From NCBI RefSeq assembly GCF_012927245.1, contig NZ_JABBGE010000011.1, positions 1 through 64,000 on the forward strand: a stretch of 64,000 nucleotides of DNA, given 5' to 3'. The stretch is from Streptomyces sp. R302 (lineage in GTDB: Bacteria; Actinomycetota; Actinomycetes; Streptomycetales; Streptomycetaceae). The position numbers were made by a program, and so were the translations under genes. Shown piece by piece: positions 1-7,451 of this stretch. The stretch's first letter is position 1; every line of letters begins with the position of its first letter. A model generated the notes under the pieces. It was not told the origin of the DNA, did not search any database, and saw only the letters and a program-made list of their open reading frames with translations.

Positions 1-196
1 CGAGGCCTTCGCCGATGACGGGCAGGGCGACGTTGAGGATGGAGAAGTCCACCGCGAGCATGAACTGCGCGACGAGCAGGACGACCAGGACGAGCTTGAG
101 CCGGCCGTCCAGCCTCTCCGGTACCGGGCCACCGGCACCACCACTCGCCGACGCGCTCGCACCCGAACCCGGACGCGCACTCTCGACAACCGACAT
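1..196 (-). CDS. MFS drug-efflux transporter, N-terminal fragment (runs off the window)
   Basis: The reverse strand from the ATG at 196 encodes a short Gly/Ala/Ser-rich cytoplasmic leader and then a first membrane helix with LVAQFMLAVDFSILNVALP. That is the TM1 motif of 14-TM EmrB/QacA (DHA2) proton-driven efflux pumps (established family knowledge), including the membrane Asp. Only about 65 residues are present, so the substrate cannot be judged. It is divergent from the XRE regulator at 377, and the 180-bp gap must hold both promoters. Regulation by that XRE protein is possible but is an inference from position only. Confidence 0.8.
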   Translation of the reverse strand, partial: MSVVESARPGSGASASASGGAGGPVPERLDGRLKLVLVVLLVAQFMLAVDFSILNVALPVIGEGL

Positions 197-376
197 GACC
201 AAACCAGCCTTTCCGGAGAGGGGGGTGAACGGCCCCGGCGGGCCTTCCGGAAACGACTCTGCTGCGGTCGGAGCGGCTTACCCAGCCCTGTGGTTTCGCC
301 AGCGCCGCGGAAGCTAGCACTCACAAGGCCACCTTCGGCTCCCCGCCCGGTGCGCGGTCCCGGCACACTGGGGGGC

Positions 377-1246
377 ATGGACACCCCCACCGCTCTGGGC
401 GAATTCCTCCGCAACCGCCGTGCGCAGCTGAGGCCCGAGGACGTCGGTCTGCCGGCGCACGGCCGCCGCCGGGTGCCGGGGCTGCGCCGGGAGGAGCTGG
501 CGCTGATCGCCGGGGTCAGCATCACGTACTACACGCACCTGGAGCAGGGGCAGAGCACCAATGCCTCGGACAGCGTCCTCGACGCGCTGGGGCGGGCCCT
601 GCGGCTGACTCCGGACGAGCACACGCATCTGCGGAACCTGGCCCGTCCGCCGCGTACGCACCGGGTGGCGTCGTCGGCGCCGGAGCGGGTGCGGGAGACG
701 ACCCGCAGGCTGCTGCGGGGGATGCCGGACGTGCCGGCGGTGGTCCTGGACCGGCGCAACGAGGTGCTGGCGTGGAACGCGCTCGGGCACGCGCTGCTCG
801 CCGGTCATCTCGACCCGGCGAGCCCGGAGGACCCGGAGAACCGGCCGAACCTCACCCGGATGCTGTTCCTCGACCCGCACACCCGTGACCTGTACGTGAA
901 CTGGCGGGACGAGGCCCGGATCGCGCTGGCCGCGCTGCGGCTGGTGGCCGGGCGCTGCCCGGAGGACCGGGCGCTGGCGGAGCTGATCGGCTCGCTGATG
1001 ATGCAGAGCGAGGACTTCGCGGACCTGTGGGCCGAGCATCCGGTGCGGGACTGCACGACGGGTTCGCGGGCCCTGCGGCACCCGGTGGTGGGGGCGCTGA
1101 CCCTGGACTTCGAGAACCTGCGGCTCAGCGACGGCACGGGGCACCGCATGCTCGTGTACACCGCCCCGGAGGACTCGCCCGCGGAGGCGGCGCTGCGGCT
1201 GCTGTCCACGACCCTGCGTCCCGAGGCGCTCGGTGAGGGCCGGTGA
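377..1246 (+). CDS. XRE-family regulator with MmyB-like ligand-binding domain
   Basis: The protein has 289 residues. An N-terminal helix-turn-helix (about residues 36-60, GLRREELALIAGVSITYY then LEQG) is followed by a C-terminal domain of the MmyB type, recognisable by DRRNEVLAWNALGHAL and the NWRDEARIALAALRL stretch. Such proteins are cytoplasmic DNA-binding regulators, common in Streptomyces next to oxidoreductases or pumps. The ATG at 377 was chosen because the HTH protein begins there; the longer upstream frame is low-complexity and overlaps the divergent promoter region. The stop overlaps the GTG of the acyl-CoA ligase by 4 bp, so the two genes are probably cotranscribed. The inducing ligand is unknown. 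Confidence 0.85.
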   Translation: MDTPTALGEFLRNRRAQLRPEDVGLPAHGRRRVPGLRREELALIAGVSITYYTHLEQGQSTNASDSVLDALGRALRLTPDEHTHLRNLARPPRTHRVASSAPERVRETTRRLLRGMPDVPAVVLDRRNEVLAWNALGHALLAGHLDPASPEDPENRPNLTRMLFLDPHTRDLYVNWRDEARIALAALRLVAGRCPEDRALAELIGSLMMQSEDFADLWAEHPVRDCTTGSRALRHPVVGALTLDFENLRLSDGTGHRMLVYTAPEDSPAEAALRLLSTTLRPEALGEGR

Positions 1247-2886
1247 GGGCGGAGGTCGGGCGGCTGAGCGCGCCCGGGGGGCCGTTCGAGGCGGAGGACG
1301 GGGTGTACGCGCGGGGGCCGAGGACGCTGCGGGAGTTCGTGGAGGCGGTCTGGGCCTTCGGGGACCGGGTGTTCCTGGTCTCGGAGGACGGCGCGGTCAC
1401 CTACCGGGAGTTCTTCGACGAGGCCTGCGGCCTGGCGCGGCGGCTCGTGGGGGAGTACGGGCTGCGGCGCGGGGACCGGGTCGTGGTCGCGATGCGGAAC
1501 GTGCCGGAGTGGCAGGTGGCGTTCTGGGCCGTGCAGTTGGCGGGTCTTGTCGCCGTGCCGCTGAACTCCTGGTGGCGGGAGGGGGAGTTCGCGCACGCGC
1601 TGGACGACTGCGGACCCCGGCTGTTGCTCGTGGACGGCGAGCGGGCGGAGCGCGTACGGGCGTGGGCGGCGGCGGCCGGGGTGCCGGGGATCGTGTTCCG
1701 GGGCGAGGCGCGGCCGGGTTCCGGTGCCGTGCCCGGTTTCGTCGCGTACGAGGCCGATGACGACCCGCTGCTCGGGCCGCCCGACGTCGAGGTGTCCGGC
1801 GAGGACGACGCGACGATCTTCTACACCTCGGGGACGACGGGCCGGCCGAAGGGTGCCGTCGCCACGCACCTCGCGCAGGCCGGTGCCGCCGTCCACCCGC
1901 GCTACTTCGCGGCGGCGGCGGCCGTGGCGCGGGGGGAGCGGCCGGGCGGCGGGGCGCCGGTCGTGTCGCTGACGACGTATCCGTTCTTCCACGTGGCCGC
2001 GTTCACTGCGCTGTACGGCGTGATGGCGGGCGGCGGGACGCTGGTGATGATGCGGAAGTGGGACGCCGGGCGGGCCCTGGAGCTGATCCGGGAGCACCGG
2101 GTCACCCACTACGCGGGGGTTCCGACGACCGCGCTGCAGCTGCTCGCGCTGGCCCGCGAGACGGGTGACCCGCTGGAGTCGCTGGTGCAGTTGAGCACCG
2201 GCGGGGCGGCGGCGCCGCCGGGGATCGCGGCCAGCCTTGCGGAGGCGTACGGGGAGCGGATCCAGCCGCGGAACGGGTACGGGCTCACCGAGACCTGCGG
2301 CGGGATCTTCGCGCACACGGGTGCCGAGTACCGGGAGCGTCCGGGGAGCGTGGGGTGGCCGTCGCCGACGACGGAGGTGCGGGTCGAGGCGCCGGGCGCC
2401 GACGGCGTCGGCGAGCTGTGGGTGCGGGGGCAGTCGCTGTTCCGGGGGTACTGGCGGAACGAGGAGGCGACCCGGGCCGCGTTCGCGCCCGGCGGCTGGT
2501 TCCGTACCGGCGACCTGGCGCGGAGGGACGCGGACGGGCGGGTGTCGATCGTCGACCGGCTCACCGACATGGTGGTCAGGGGCGGCGAGAACGTGTACTG
2601 CGTCGAGGTCGAGGGGGTGCTCCAGGGGCATCCGGACGTGGTCGACGCGGCCGTCGTCGGGGTGCCGCACCCGCTGCTCGGCGAGGAGGTCGGGGCGGTC
2701 GTGCGGCTCCGGCCGGGGGCGGCGGCGGGCGCCGGGGAGCTGCGGGCGCACGTGGCGGAGCGGCTCGCCGCCTTCAAGGTGCCCGCGCACGTCCTCGTAC
2801 GGGACGAGCCGCTGCCGCGGAACGGCGGCGGGAAGGTACTCAAGGGCGAGCTGCGGGCACTGCTCGCGCCGCCCGGGAGGGTGTGA
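1243..2886 (+). CDS. Class I adenylate-forming enzyme (acyl-CoA synthetase / AMP-binding)
   Basis: A 547-residue ANL-superfamily enzyme that would activate a carboxylic acid with ATP to acyl-AMP and then acyl-CoA. Visible motifs are the P-loop-like TIFYTSGTTGRPKG (about 191-204), YGLTETCG in the middle, GWFRTGDLARRDADG with the hinge, and NGGGKVLKG near the end, containing the catalytic A10 lysine (about Lys531). Length fits medium/long-chain fatty acyl-CoA ligases. It starts at a GTG inside the stop of the XRE gene, which implies translational coupling. It converges on the metalloprotease gene with a 12-bp gap. Substrate chain length or aromatic specificity cannot be read from sequence. Confidence 0.88.
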   Translation: MRAEVGRLSAPGGPFEAEDGVYARGPRTLREFVEAVWAFGDRVFLVSEDGAVTYREFFDEACGLARRLVGEYGLRRGDRVVVAMRNVPEWQVAFWAVQLAGLVAVPLNSWWREGEFAHALDDCGPRLLLVDGERAERVRAWAAAAGVPGIVFRGEARPGSGAVPGFVAYEADDDPLLGPPDVEVSGEDDATIFYTSGTTGRPKGAVATHLAQAGAAVHPRYFAAAAAVARGERPGGGAPVVSLTTYPFFHVAAFTALYGVMAGGGTLVMMRKWDAGRALELIREHRVTHYAGVPTTALQLLALARETGDPLESLVQLSTGGAAAPPGIAASLAEAYGERIQPRNGYGLTETCGGIFAHTGAEYRERPGSVGWPSPTTEVRVEAPGADGVGELWVRGQSLFRGYWRNEEATRAAFAPGGWFRTGDLARRDADGRVSIVDRLTDMVVRGGENVYCVEVEGVLQGHPDVVDAAVVGVPHPLLGEEVGAVVRLRPGAAAGAGELRAHVAERLAAFKVPAHVLVRDEPLPRNGGGKVLKGELRALLAPPGRV

Positions 2887-2898
2887 AGGGCGACCGGG

Positions 2899-4170
2899 TC
2901 ACCCCCGGCTGACGCGGACGCGGTAGTTGCCCGCCGCGTCCTCGTCGAGGACGCCTATCCGGATGCCGTTGGTGCGGTCGGTGAAGGTCTCGCCGGGGCC
3001 GAAGGGGGCGTCGGAGAGTTCGGCGTGGACGTTGGGGCGGCGGGTGCAGCCGCCGCTGGCGCGGTCGCTGTCGGCGACGGTGACGGGGCCGTGGCCGGTG
3101 TCGACGTCGGCCTCGACGCGGTAGACGAGGACGCCGGGTTCGCAGACGGCCTCGTCGTTGCCCTCGCGGGTGCGGACCTCGACGGCGTATCCGGTGGTGT
3201 CGGAGAGCGGGACGAAGACCAGCTTGGGGCCGCCGGCGAGGGCCAGCGGGGTCAGCAGGTGCTCGCTGGTGCCGGTGGCGGAGGCGCAGCGGATCTGGTC
3301 GTTGTCGAGCCAGCCGAGCTTCCACTTGTGCCAGCCGAGGAGGTCGTTGTTGGCGCCCCAGTCCTCGGACATGATGTCCCAGTGGCCGACCGTGCCGCCG
3401 CCGTCGGCGGTGTAGAGGTCGGGCAGGCCGAAGACGTGCCCGTTCTCGTGGGGCAGGACGCGGTAGCCGGTCTCGGGGTAGCTGCCGGAGCCGTCGTCCT
3501 GGCGGCTGTAGACGAAGGACGTGTTGGCGAGCGGGACGCCGTCGGCGTAGGGGGCGTCGTCGTTCCCGGAGAAGGTCACGGAGAGGACCGTGTCGAGGGC
3601 GGAGGGGCCGGCGTTCGGCGTGACCAGGACGTTGACCAGGTCGTAGGCGCTGAAGTCGACCTTCGGGTCGGCGGCCTTCACGATGTCCTCGACGAAGGAG
3701 CGGTAGCCCGGCTCGTAGGGGGCGCCGCGCTCGATCCCGTACGAGGAGAACGGCCGCGGCATCCGCAGCCAGTCGGCTATCGGGGTCTCGGCCTCGTACC
3801 GGAGCCGGCCGTAGGAGCTGACGCGGAACCAGTCGGAGGTCTGCGGGAAGAACTCGCGGAAGCGGGCCATCGCCGTGCCCTCGCCGCGGGCGTCGGGGAA
3901 GTCGACCATGAGCGTCAGCGCGCGGAGCCGGCCGGTGGAGCGGGCGTACCCGGGGGCGGTCGGCAGCCCTTCCGACATCTGCACACCGAGGGTGGTGGCG
4001 ATGCGGCACGGCCCGAGCCGGGTGGTGTCCGGCGCGGCGGCCACCGGGCCGGCCGAGGCCGGGGCGGGCCCGGGGAGCGTGGTGCTCGCCGAGACGAGCA
4101 CGGTGAGCAGCAGGGCCGAGGTCGCCGCGAGGGCGACCGGTCTGCGTATCCGCCGGCGGGTGTGCTGCAT
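2899..4170 (-). CDS. Secreted M6-like zinc metalloprotease
   Basis: A 423-residue protein with an Arg-rich N-terminus, a hydrophobic helix (about 11-30) and an Ala-rich cleavage zone near 40, so it is predicted to be Sec- or Tat-secreted. The catalytic signature HENGHVFGLPD (His241, Glu242, His245 and downstream Asp) fits the HExxHxxGxxD motif of M6/immune-inhibitor-A-type and metzincin-like peptidases, followed by a WDIMSE turn resembling their Met-turn. The C-terminal part looks like a beta-rich accessory domain. It faces the TetR gene at 4414 divergently, and the 243-bp spacer carries a Crp-like palindrome (4295-4310). Its substrate is unknown. Confidence 0.85.
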   Translation of the reverse strand: MQHTRRRIRRPVALAATSALLLTVLVSASTTLPGPAPASAGPVAAAPDTTRLGPCRIATTLGVQMSEGLPTAPGYARSTGRLRALTLMVDFPDARGEGTAMARFREFFPQTSDWFRVSSYGRLRYEAETPIADWLRMPRPFSSYGIERGAPYEPGYRSFVEDIVKAADPKVDFSAYDLVNVLVTPNAGPSALDTVLSVTFSGNDDAPYADGVPLANTSFVYSRQDDGSGSYPETGYRVLPHENGHVFGLPDLYTADGGGTVGHWDIMSEDWGANNDLLGWHKWKLGWLDNDQIRCASATGTSEHLLTPLALAGGPKLVFVPLSDTTGYAVEVRTREGNDEAVCEPGVLVYRVEADVDTGHGPVTVADSDRASGGCTRRPNVHAELSDAPFGPGETFTDRTNGIRIGVLDEDAAGNYRVRVSRG

Positions 4171-4294
4171 GCGGTCGCCTTCCGGTCGGGGGCCAGGTCA
4201 GCGGCGTGGTGTGCCGTGCGATCAGCCTGTGCGGAGCGGGGCGGGGGCGCGCGCCGGGTGGACCGATCGTGGGTATCCGCCCACGGAACGCTGT

Positions 4295-4310
4295 TGTGAC
4301 TCAGGTCACA
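4295..4310. promoter_or_regulatory. Crp-like palindrome between metalloprotease and tetR
   Basis: TGTGACTCAGGTCACA is a perfect 6-bp inverted repeat with a 4-bp spacer. It fits both TGTGA-N6-TCACA and the Streptomyces Crp consensus GTG-N6-GNCAC (established). It lies 125 bp upstream of the protease start and 104 bp upstream of the tetR start, so it could act on either. Binding is inferred only. Confidence 0.5.
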
Positions 4311-4328
4311 GGAGGGCGTGAAATAACC

Positions 4329-4382
4329 GGGGATTCCTTCCCCGTTTAGGAGAGAGTCCGACGAAGTGGGGACTGTTTCCCC
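4329..4382. promoter_or_regulatory. Paired GGGGA-N5-TCCCC operators upstream of tetR
   Basis: Two copies of the same palindromic pattern lie at 4329-4343 (GGGGATTCCTTCCCC) and 4368-4382 (GGGGACTGTTTCCCC), 39 bp apart and ending 32 bp before the TetR GTG. Repeated palindromes with identical arms and different spacers are typical of a dimeric repressor. The obvious candidate is the TetR product of 4414 acting on its own gene (inference). Confidence 0.5.
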
Positions 4383-4413
4383 GGATGGCTCGAAAGGCCG
4401 AGGAGGTCGTGGC

Positions 4414-5097
4414 GTGATCCGCACCGACGCAGAAGCCCCCGAGGCGCAGGACGCGACCGGGGAGACCCCCGCGCGCCGGGTGCCCCGGCCCCGCGCCGAC
4501 GCGCTGCGCAACCGCGAGCGGCTGGTGTCCGCGGCCCGCGAGATGTTCGTGGAGTTCGGCTGCGCCGTGCCCTACGACGAGATCGCCCGCCGCGCCGGCG
4601 TCGGCAACGCCACGCTCTACCGGAACTTCCCCGAGCGCCCCGAGCTCGTCCACGAGGTCGTCCTCTCGATCCTCGGCCGGCTCACCGAGCGGGCCGAGCG
4701 GGCGGCCGCCGAGGAGAGCGACACCTTCGCCGCCGTCGCCCGCTTCGCGCACGAAGCGGCCGACGAGCGGGTCGGCGCGCTCTGCCCCATGCTCGACGGC
4801 ACCTTCGACAAGGACCATCCCGACCTGGTCGTCGAGCGCGAGCGCCTGGAGGAGGCCGTCGAGGGCCTCGTCCGGCGGGCCCAGGCGGCCGGCCGGCTCC
4901 GTACCGACATCGCCGTCAGCGACCTGATGATCGGCGTCTCCCAGCTGACCCGCCCCCTGCCGGGCAGCGGCTGCGAGGACTTCGCCCCCTTCGTCCACCG
5001 CCACCTCCAGCTCTTCCTCGACGGCCTGGAGGCGCCCGCCCGCTCCACCCTGGAGGGCGCGCCGGCGACCCTGGGAGACCTGCGACGAGACGCGTGA
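4414..5097 (+). CDS. TetR-family transcriptional repressor (of the adjacent MFS pump)
   Basis: A 227-residue protein with the N-terminal TetR helix-turn-helix (about 57-72, IARRAGVGNATLYRNF) and an all-helical C-terminal ligand domain. The GTG at 4414 was chosen because AGGAGG at 4401-4406 sits 7 nt before it; a longer ATG-initiated frame begins at 4366 but lacks a ribosome site. The gene is codirectional with the DHA2-type MFS gene at 5255, the classic arrangement of a self-regulated efflux pair. Two identical palindromes upstream (4329-4382) are plausible operators. The ligand is unknown. Confidence 0.87.
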   Translation: MIRTDAEAPEAQDATGETPARRVPRPRADALRNRERLVSAAREMFVEFGCAVPYDEIARRAGVGNATLYRNFPERPELVHEVVLSILGRLTERAERAAAEESDTFAAVARFAHEAADERVGALCPMLDGTFDKDHPDLVVERERLEEAVEGLVRRAQAAGRLRTDIAVSDLMIGVSQLTRPLPGSGCEDFAPFVHRHLQLFLDGLEAPARSTLEGAPATLGDLRRDA

Positions 5098-5116
5098 CGC
5101 CAGGCCTCCGCCGAGC

Positions 5117-5182
5117 TTTCGAGTCCTCGAAGACTCCTCTTTCGAGTCTTCGGAGGCTCCTCTTCAGAGGCTCCTCCGAAGA
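5117..5182 (+). promoter_or_regulatory. Repeat-rich stem-loop region between tetR and the MFS gene
   Basis: The TTTCGAGTC repeat occurs at 5117-5125 and 5140-5148. The first copy belongs to a small hairpin (TTCGAG-TC-CTCGAA, 5118-5131). The second leads into a long hairpin, with arms TCTTCGGAGG (5147-5156) and CCTCCGAAGA (5173-5182) and an inner stem CCTCT-TC-AGAGG (5159-5170). There is no T-tract. It could be an attenuator, processing site or partial terminator that sets pump expression relative to tetR, or an operator array. Confidence 0.5.
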
Positions 5183-5254
5183 GCCCTGACGGCTCCCCGA
5201 ACTTCTCCAGAACGTCCTTTTTCTTCACCTACGCACCAAGAGGTGGCTACCCCC

Positions 5255-6796
5255 ATGCCCGAAACCGCCGGCGCTCCCCGGTCGACGGTCGCTTCCCAGC
5301 CCGACCCCGGCCGCTGGAAGGCACTCGTCTTCATCGCCCTCGCCCAGCTGATGGTCGTGCTCGACGCGACCATCGTGAACATCGCCCTCCCCTCCGCCCA
5401 GGAGGACCTCGGCATATCGGACGGCAACCGCCAGTGGGTCATCACGGCCTACGCCCTCGCCTTCGGCGGCCTGCTGCTCTTCGGCGGCCGCATCGCCGAC
5501 CTCTGGGGCCGCAAGCGCACCTTCGTCGTCGGACTGATCGGCTTCGCCGCCGCGTCCGCCCTCGGCGGCGCCGCCACCGGCGAGGCCATGATGCTCGGGG
5601 CCCGCGCCCTCCAGGGCGCCTTCGGCGCGCTGCTCGCGCCCGCCGCGCTCTCGCTGCTCGCGGTCACCTTCACCGACGCCAAGGAGCGCGCCAAGGCCTT
5701 CGGCATCTACGGCGCGATCGCCGGTGGCGGCGGCGCCGTCGGCCTGATCCTCGGCGGCTTCCTCACCCAGTACCTGAACTGGCGCTGGACCTTCTTCGTC
5801 AACATCCCGTTCGCGATCGTCGCCGCCGTCGGCGCGTACCTGGTGATCCGCGAGCCGGCCGGCGGCCGCAACCGCTCCGCGCTCGACATCCCCGGCGTGA
5901 TCCTCTCCACCCTGGGTCTGGTCGCGCTCGTCTACGGCTTCACCCGCGCCGAGTCCGAGGGCTGGAGCGACGCCGGCACGATCGGCATGTTCGTCGGCGC
6001 GGTGGTGCTCCTCGGCGCCTTCGTGCTCGTCGAGGCGAAGGTCAGGAGCCCGCTGCTGCCGCTGCGCGTCCTCACCGAGCGCAACCGTGGCGGCGTCTAC
6101 CTCTCGCTCGGCCTCGCCATCATCGCGATGTTCGGCCTCTTCCTCTTCCTGACCTACTACCTGCAGGTCGTGAAGGGCTACTCGCCGGTCATGACGGGCT
6201 TCGCGTTCCTGCCCATGATCGCGGGCATGATCATCGGCTCGACCCAGATCGGCGCGCGCCTGATGACCCGGGTCCCGCCGCGGATGCTCATGGCCCCCGG
6301 CTTCCTGACCGCCGCCGTCGGCATGCTGCTCCTGACGCAGCTGGAGGTCGGCACCTCGTACGCCGGTCTGATCCTGCCGGCGCAGCTGCTGCTCGGCCTC
6401 GGCATGGGCACCGCCTTCATGCCGGCCATGTCGCTCGCCACGCACGGCGTGGACCCGAAGGACGCCGGTGTGGCCTCCGCGATGGTCAACACCTCGCAGC
6501 AGGTCGGCGGCGCCATCGGTACGGCCCTGCTGAACACGATCGCCGCCTCGGCGACGACCGCGTACCTCACCGACCACGCGGCCGGCGCCACCACCCCGGC
6601 CGCCCAGCAGCTGCTCCAGCTCCAGAGCATGGTCGAGGGCTACACCGCCGCGATCTGGTGGGCGGTCGGCATCCTGGCGGTCTCCGCGGCCCTCGCGGCC
6701 GTCCTGATCACCACCGGGAAGCCGGACACGGGCGTGGTCGCCGGCTCCGGCGCGGGCGCGGACGACGAGGTGAAGGTCCCGGTCATCGCCCACTGA
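5255..6796 (+). CDS. DHA2-family MFS multidrug efflux transporter
   Basis: A 513-residue integral membrane protein with about 14 hydrophobic segments. TM1 carries LMVVLDATIVNIALPSAQ, and the loop 2-3 motif GGRIADLWGRKR is the MFS signature; a motif C-like glycine-rich stretch (GAIAGGGGAVGLILGG) marks drug/H+ antiporters. The ATG at 5255 was preferred because AGAGGTGG lies 8 nt upstream; a GTG at 5243 in the same frame is the alternative. It follows the TetR regulator by 157 bp, separated by a stem-loop. It converges on the marR gene over a bidirectional hairpin. Substrate is unassigned. Confidence 0.88.
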   Translation: MPETAGAPRSTVASQPDPGRWKALVFIALAQLMVVLDATIVNIALPSAQEDLGISDGNRQWVITAYALAFGGLLLFGGRIADLWGRKRTFVVGLIGFAAASALGGAATGEAMMLGARALQGAFGALLAPAALSLLAVTFTDAKERAKAFGIYGAIAGGGGAVGLILGGFLTQYLNWRWTFFVNIPFAIVAAVGAYLVIREPAGGRNRSALDIPGVILSTLGLVALVYGFTRAESEGWSDAGTIGMFVGAVVLLGAFVLVEAKVRSPLLPLRVLTERNRGGVYLSLGLAIIAMFGLFLFLTYYLQVVKGYSPVMTGFAFLPMIAGMIIGSTQIGARLMTRVPPRMLMAPGFLTAAVGMLLLTQLEVGTSYAGLILPAQLLLGLGMGTAFMPAMSLATHGVDPKDAGVASAMVNTSQQVGGAIGTALLNTIAASATTAYLTDHAAGATTPAAQQLLQLQSMVEGYTAAIWWAVGILAVSAALAAVLITTGKPDTGVVAGSGAGADDEVKVPVIAH

Positions 6797-6819
6797 CCCC
6801 CGCGATCCCCCGGAGGTCC

Positions 6820-6854
6820 CCTGCCCTGGTTCCGCTCAGCGGAGCCAGGGCAGG
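6820..6854. terminator. Bidirectional hairpin overlapping the marR stop codon
   Basis: Arms CCTGCCCTGGTTCCGC (6820-6835) and GCGGAGCCAGGGCAGG (6839-6854) pair over 16 bp with a single G-U wobble around a 3-nt loop. The loop TCA is the reverse complement of the marR TGA stop, so the last five codons of marR form one arm. It should stop convergent transcription from the MFS and marR genes. Confidence 0.75.
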
Positions 6855-7348
6855 TCCGCGTCCGGGCCCACCGGTTCGAGGCCCTCGGCCATCACCCGCA
6901 TGATCGTCCCGAGCTGTTCGACCTGCTCCGGGCTGAGCCGGTCGAACATCGCCTGCCGCACCGCCTCCACGTGCCCGGGGGCGGTGCGCCGCAGCACCTC
7001 CACGCCCTCGTCGGTGAGGAGCGCGAACTGGCCGCGCTTGTCGGACGGGCACTCCTCGCGCCGGACCCAGCCGTTCTTCTCCAGGCGGGCGATCGCGTGC
7101 GAGAGCCGGGAGCGGGTGATCTTGGCGCTCCTGGCGAGCTCGGTCATCCGGAGCCGGCGGCGCGGGGCCTGGGCGAGCTGGACGAGCAGGCCGTAGTAGA
7201 CGTGCGGCATGCCCGCGTCGCGCTGCAACTGGCGGTCGAGGTGATCCTCCAGGAGCGTGGTGGCGTGGAGGTACGAGCGCCAGACGCGCTGTTCGCCCTC
7301 GCTGAGCCAGCGGGGTCCCGTGTCGGTCCTGTCTCCCATGTCACCCAT
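6836..7348 (-). CDS. MarR-family transcriptional regulator
   Basis: A 170-residue winged-helix protein with the MarR core: MTELARSAKITRSRLSHAIARLE (recognition helix region) and the wing RREECPSDKRGQFALLTDEG. It is divergent from the class III dioxygenase gene at 7452. The 103-bp gap contains TTGAA-type repeats and a near-perfect palindrome at 7402-7417, which makes it the likely regulator of the dioxygenase and itself. An in-frame ATG nine bases further in (7339) is an alternative start. Members often sense phenols, quinones or oxidants; the ligand here is unknown. Confidence 0.87.
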   Translation of the reverse strand: MGDMGDRTDTGPRWLSEGEQRVWRSYLHATTLLEDHLDRQLQRDAGMPHVYYGLLVQLAQAPRRRLRMTELARSAKITRSRLSHAIARLEKNGWVRREECPSDKRGQFALLTDEGVEVLRRTAPGHVEAVRQAMFDRLSPEQVEQLGTIMRVMAEGLEPVGPDADLPWLR

Positions 7349-7362
7349 CGTACGACCCGTCC

Positions 7363-7417
7363 TTGAAAGTTGAACTATGTAGGGTTTACGCTGCCCAGAG
7401 AGCTTGAAACTTCAAGC
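7363..7417. promoter_or_regulatory. Candidate MarR operators (TTGAA/TTCAA repeats)
   Basis: GCTTGAAACTTCAAGC (7402-7417) has 7-bp inverted arms around AC. A second element at 7363-7376 contains TTGAA twice in direct orientation and the small palindrome AGTTGAACT. Both lie between divergent marR and the dioxygenase gene, where a MarR dimer would be expected to bind. Confidence 0.5.
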
Positions 7418-7451
7418 GTCTGTCGAACCGGCCGTGAAACGGAGGCCCGCC

